Assembly (NCBI GenBank): GCA_003553305.1
Contig: PWEB01000137.1
Coordinates: 1-5,024 of the forward strand
Reading direction: 5' to 3'
Length of the DNA: 5,024 bases
Source of the DNA: Syntrophomonadaceae bacterium
Lineage (GTDB): Bacteria > Bacillota > Dethiobacteria > DTU022
Below, piece by piece: positions 4,936 to 5,024 of this stretch. The stretch's first letter is position 1. The number at the start of each line of letters is the position of its first letter. The translations under genes were made by a program, and so were the position numbers. Under the pieces are notes generated by a model that was given only the letters and a program-made list of their open reading frames with translations, did not search any database and was not told the DNA's origin.

Positions 4936-5024
4936 CTATGTAGGGCTGCCCGCTTGGGCAGCCTCTTTTTTTTCCAAGATCTCTGGTTTAGCTTTCTGTA
5001 ACAGCTGCAGAGCCGCCCCGGTAA
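4936..5024 (-). CDS. Possible C-terminal end of an upstream minus-strand gene
   Basis: Starting at base 5022, one minus-strand frame reads TGAALQLLQKAKPEILEKKE and then AAQAGSPT before a TAG at 4938-4936. The composition (Ala, Leu, Lys, Glu and Gln, with no Cys or Trp) resembles an amphipathic C-terminal helix with a short tail, and the codons resemble those of the cbi genes. If real, it ends 192 nt before the next start and could be an earlier gene of the same operon. The evidence is weak: 28 codons without a stop is common by chance, another minus-strand frame is open for longer in the same place, and a plus-strand terminator overlaps it. The family is not recognised. Confidence 0.4.
   Translation of the reverse strand, partial: TGAALQLLQKAKPEILEKKEAAQAGSPT
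4944..4973 (+). terminator. Intrinsic terminator reading rightward
   Basis: GGCTGCCC (4944-4951) and GGGCAGCC (4956-4963) form a perfect 8-bp GC-rich stem with a 4-base loop (GCTT). It is followed by TC and then eight T residues (4966-4973) on the plus strand. On the minus strand the stem is followed by TACATAGG, which is no T-tract, so it is directional. No complete plus-strand gene precedes it in the window, so it would end an RNA started in the 4744-4943 region, such as an attenuated leader or a small RNA. It also overlaps the possible minus-strand coding end at 4936-5024. Confidence 0.65.

Noticed and set aside
4798..4963. NiCo (czcD-type), T-box, SAM, TPP or lysine riboswitch
   Set aside because: None of the conserved core words of these classes that I can recall was found on either strand.
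4858..5024. A longer open minus-strand frame starting LPGRLCSCYRK at the right edge
   Set aside because: It is rich in Cys and Arg, runs through the stem-loops without any protein-like pattern, and looks like chance openness.

Overview
The window is a stretch of an anaerobic (early cobalt insertion) cobalamin biosynthesis operon, read entirely from the minus strand, so transcription runs from right to left. In transcript order it holds: a possible 3' end of an upstream gene (right edge, uncertain); a structured non-coding stretch of about 190 nt; a small secreted, membrane-anchored protein whose mature form would begin with histidine; cbiX (small cobaltochelatase); cbiC; cbiD; cbiE; cbiT; cbiL; and the first 48 codons of cbiF, cut by the left edge. 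The stand-alone CbiX, CbiD and separate CbiE and CbiT, with moderate GC, frequent GTG/TTG starts and strong Shine-Dalgarno sites, suggest an anaerobic Gram-positive bacterium of the Clostridia type. The species cannot be named from this sequence.

The genes work together as follows. CbiX inserts Co2+ into sirohydrochlorin. CbiL methylates cobalt-factor II at C20, CbiF methylates C11, CbiD methylates C1, CbiE methylates C5, CbiT methylates C15 with decarboxylation, and CbiC moves the C11 methyl to C12 to give cobyrinate. CbiH, CbiG and CbiJ are not in the window and may lie beyond the left edge. Most junctions are overlaps or near-contacts: GTGA for cbiX/cbiC, ATGA for cbiC/cbiD, TAA-TTG for cbiD/cbiE, an 11-nt overlap for cbiE/cbiT, TGATG for cbiT/cbiL, and 11 nt between cbiL and cbiF. 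This points to one translationally coupled transcript.

The strongest anomaly is in cbiT. The gene reads in one frame from an ATG at 1466 to a TGA at 864, with family-like sequence on both sides of an in-frame TAA at codon 29 (1380-1382). A strong Shine-Dalgarno and a GTG just downstream could restart translation at the SAM-binding motif. The second point of interest is the leader at about 4744-4973. It has several inverted repeats, words resembling the cobalamin riboswitch (including a B12-box-like sequence) and a good intrinsic terminator. However, the words and the terminator read on the plus strand, away from the cbi operon. No complete new system is evident; the window is mostly a known pathway with these local oddities.
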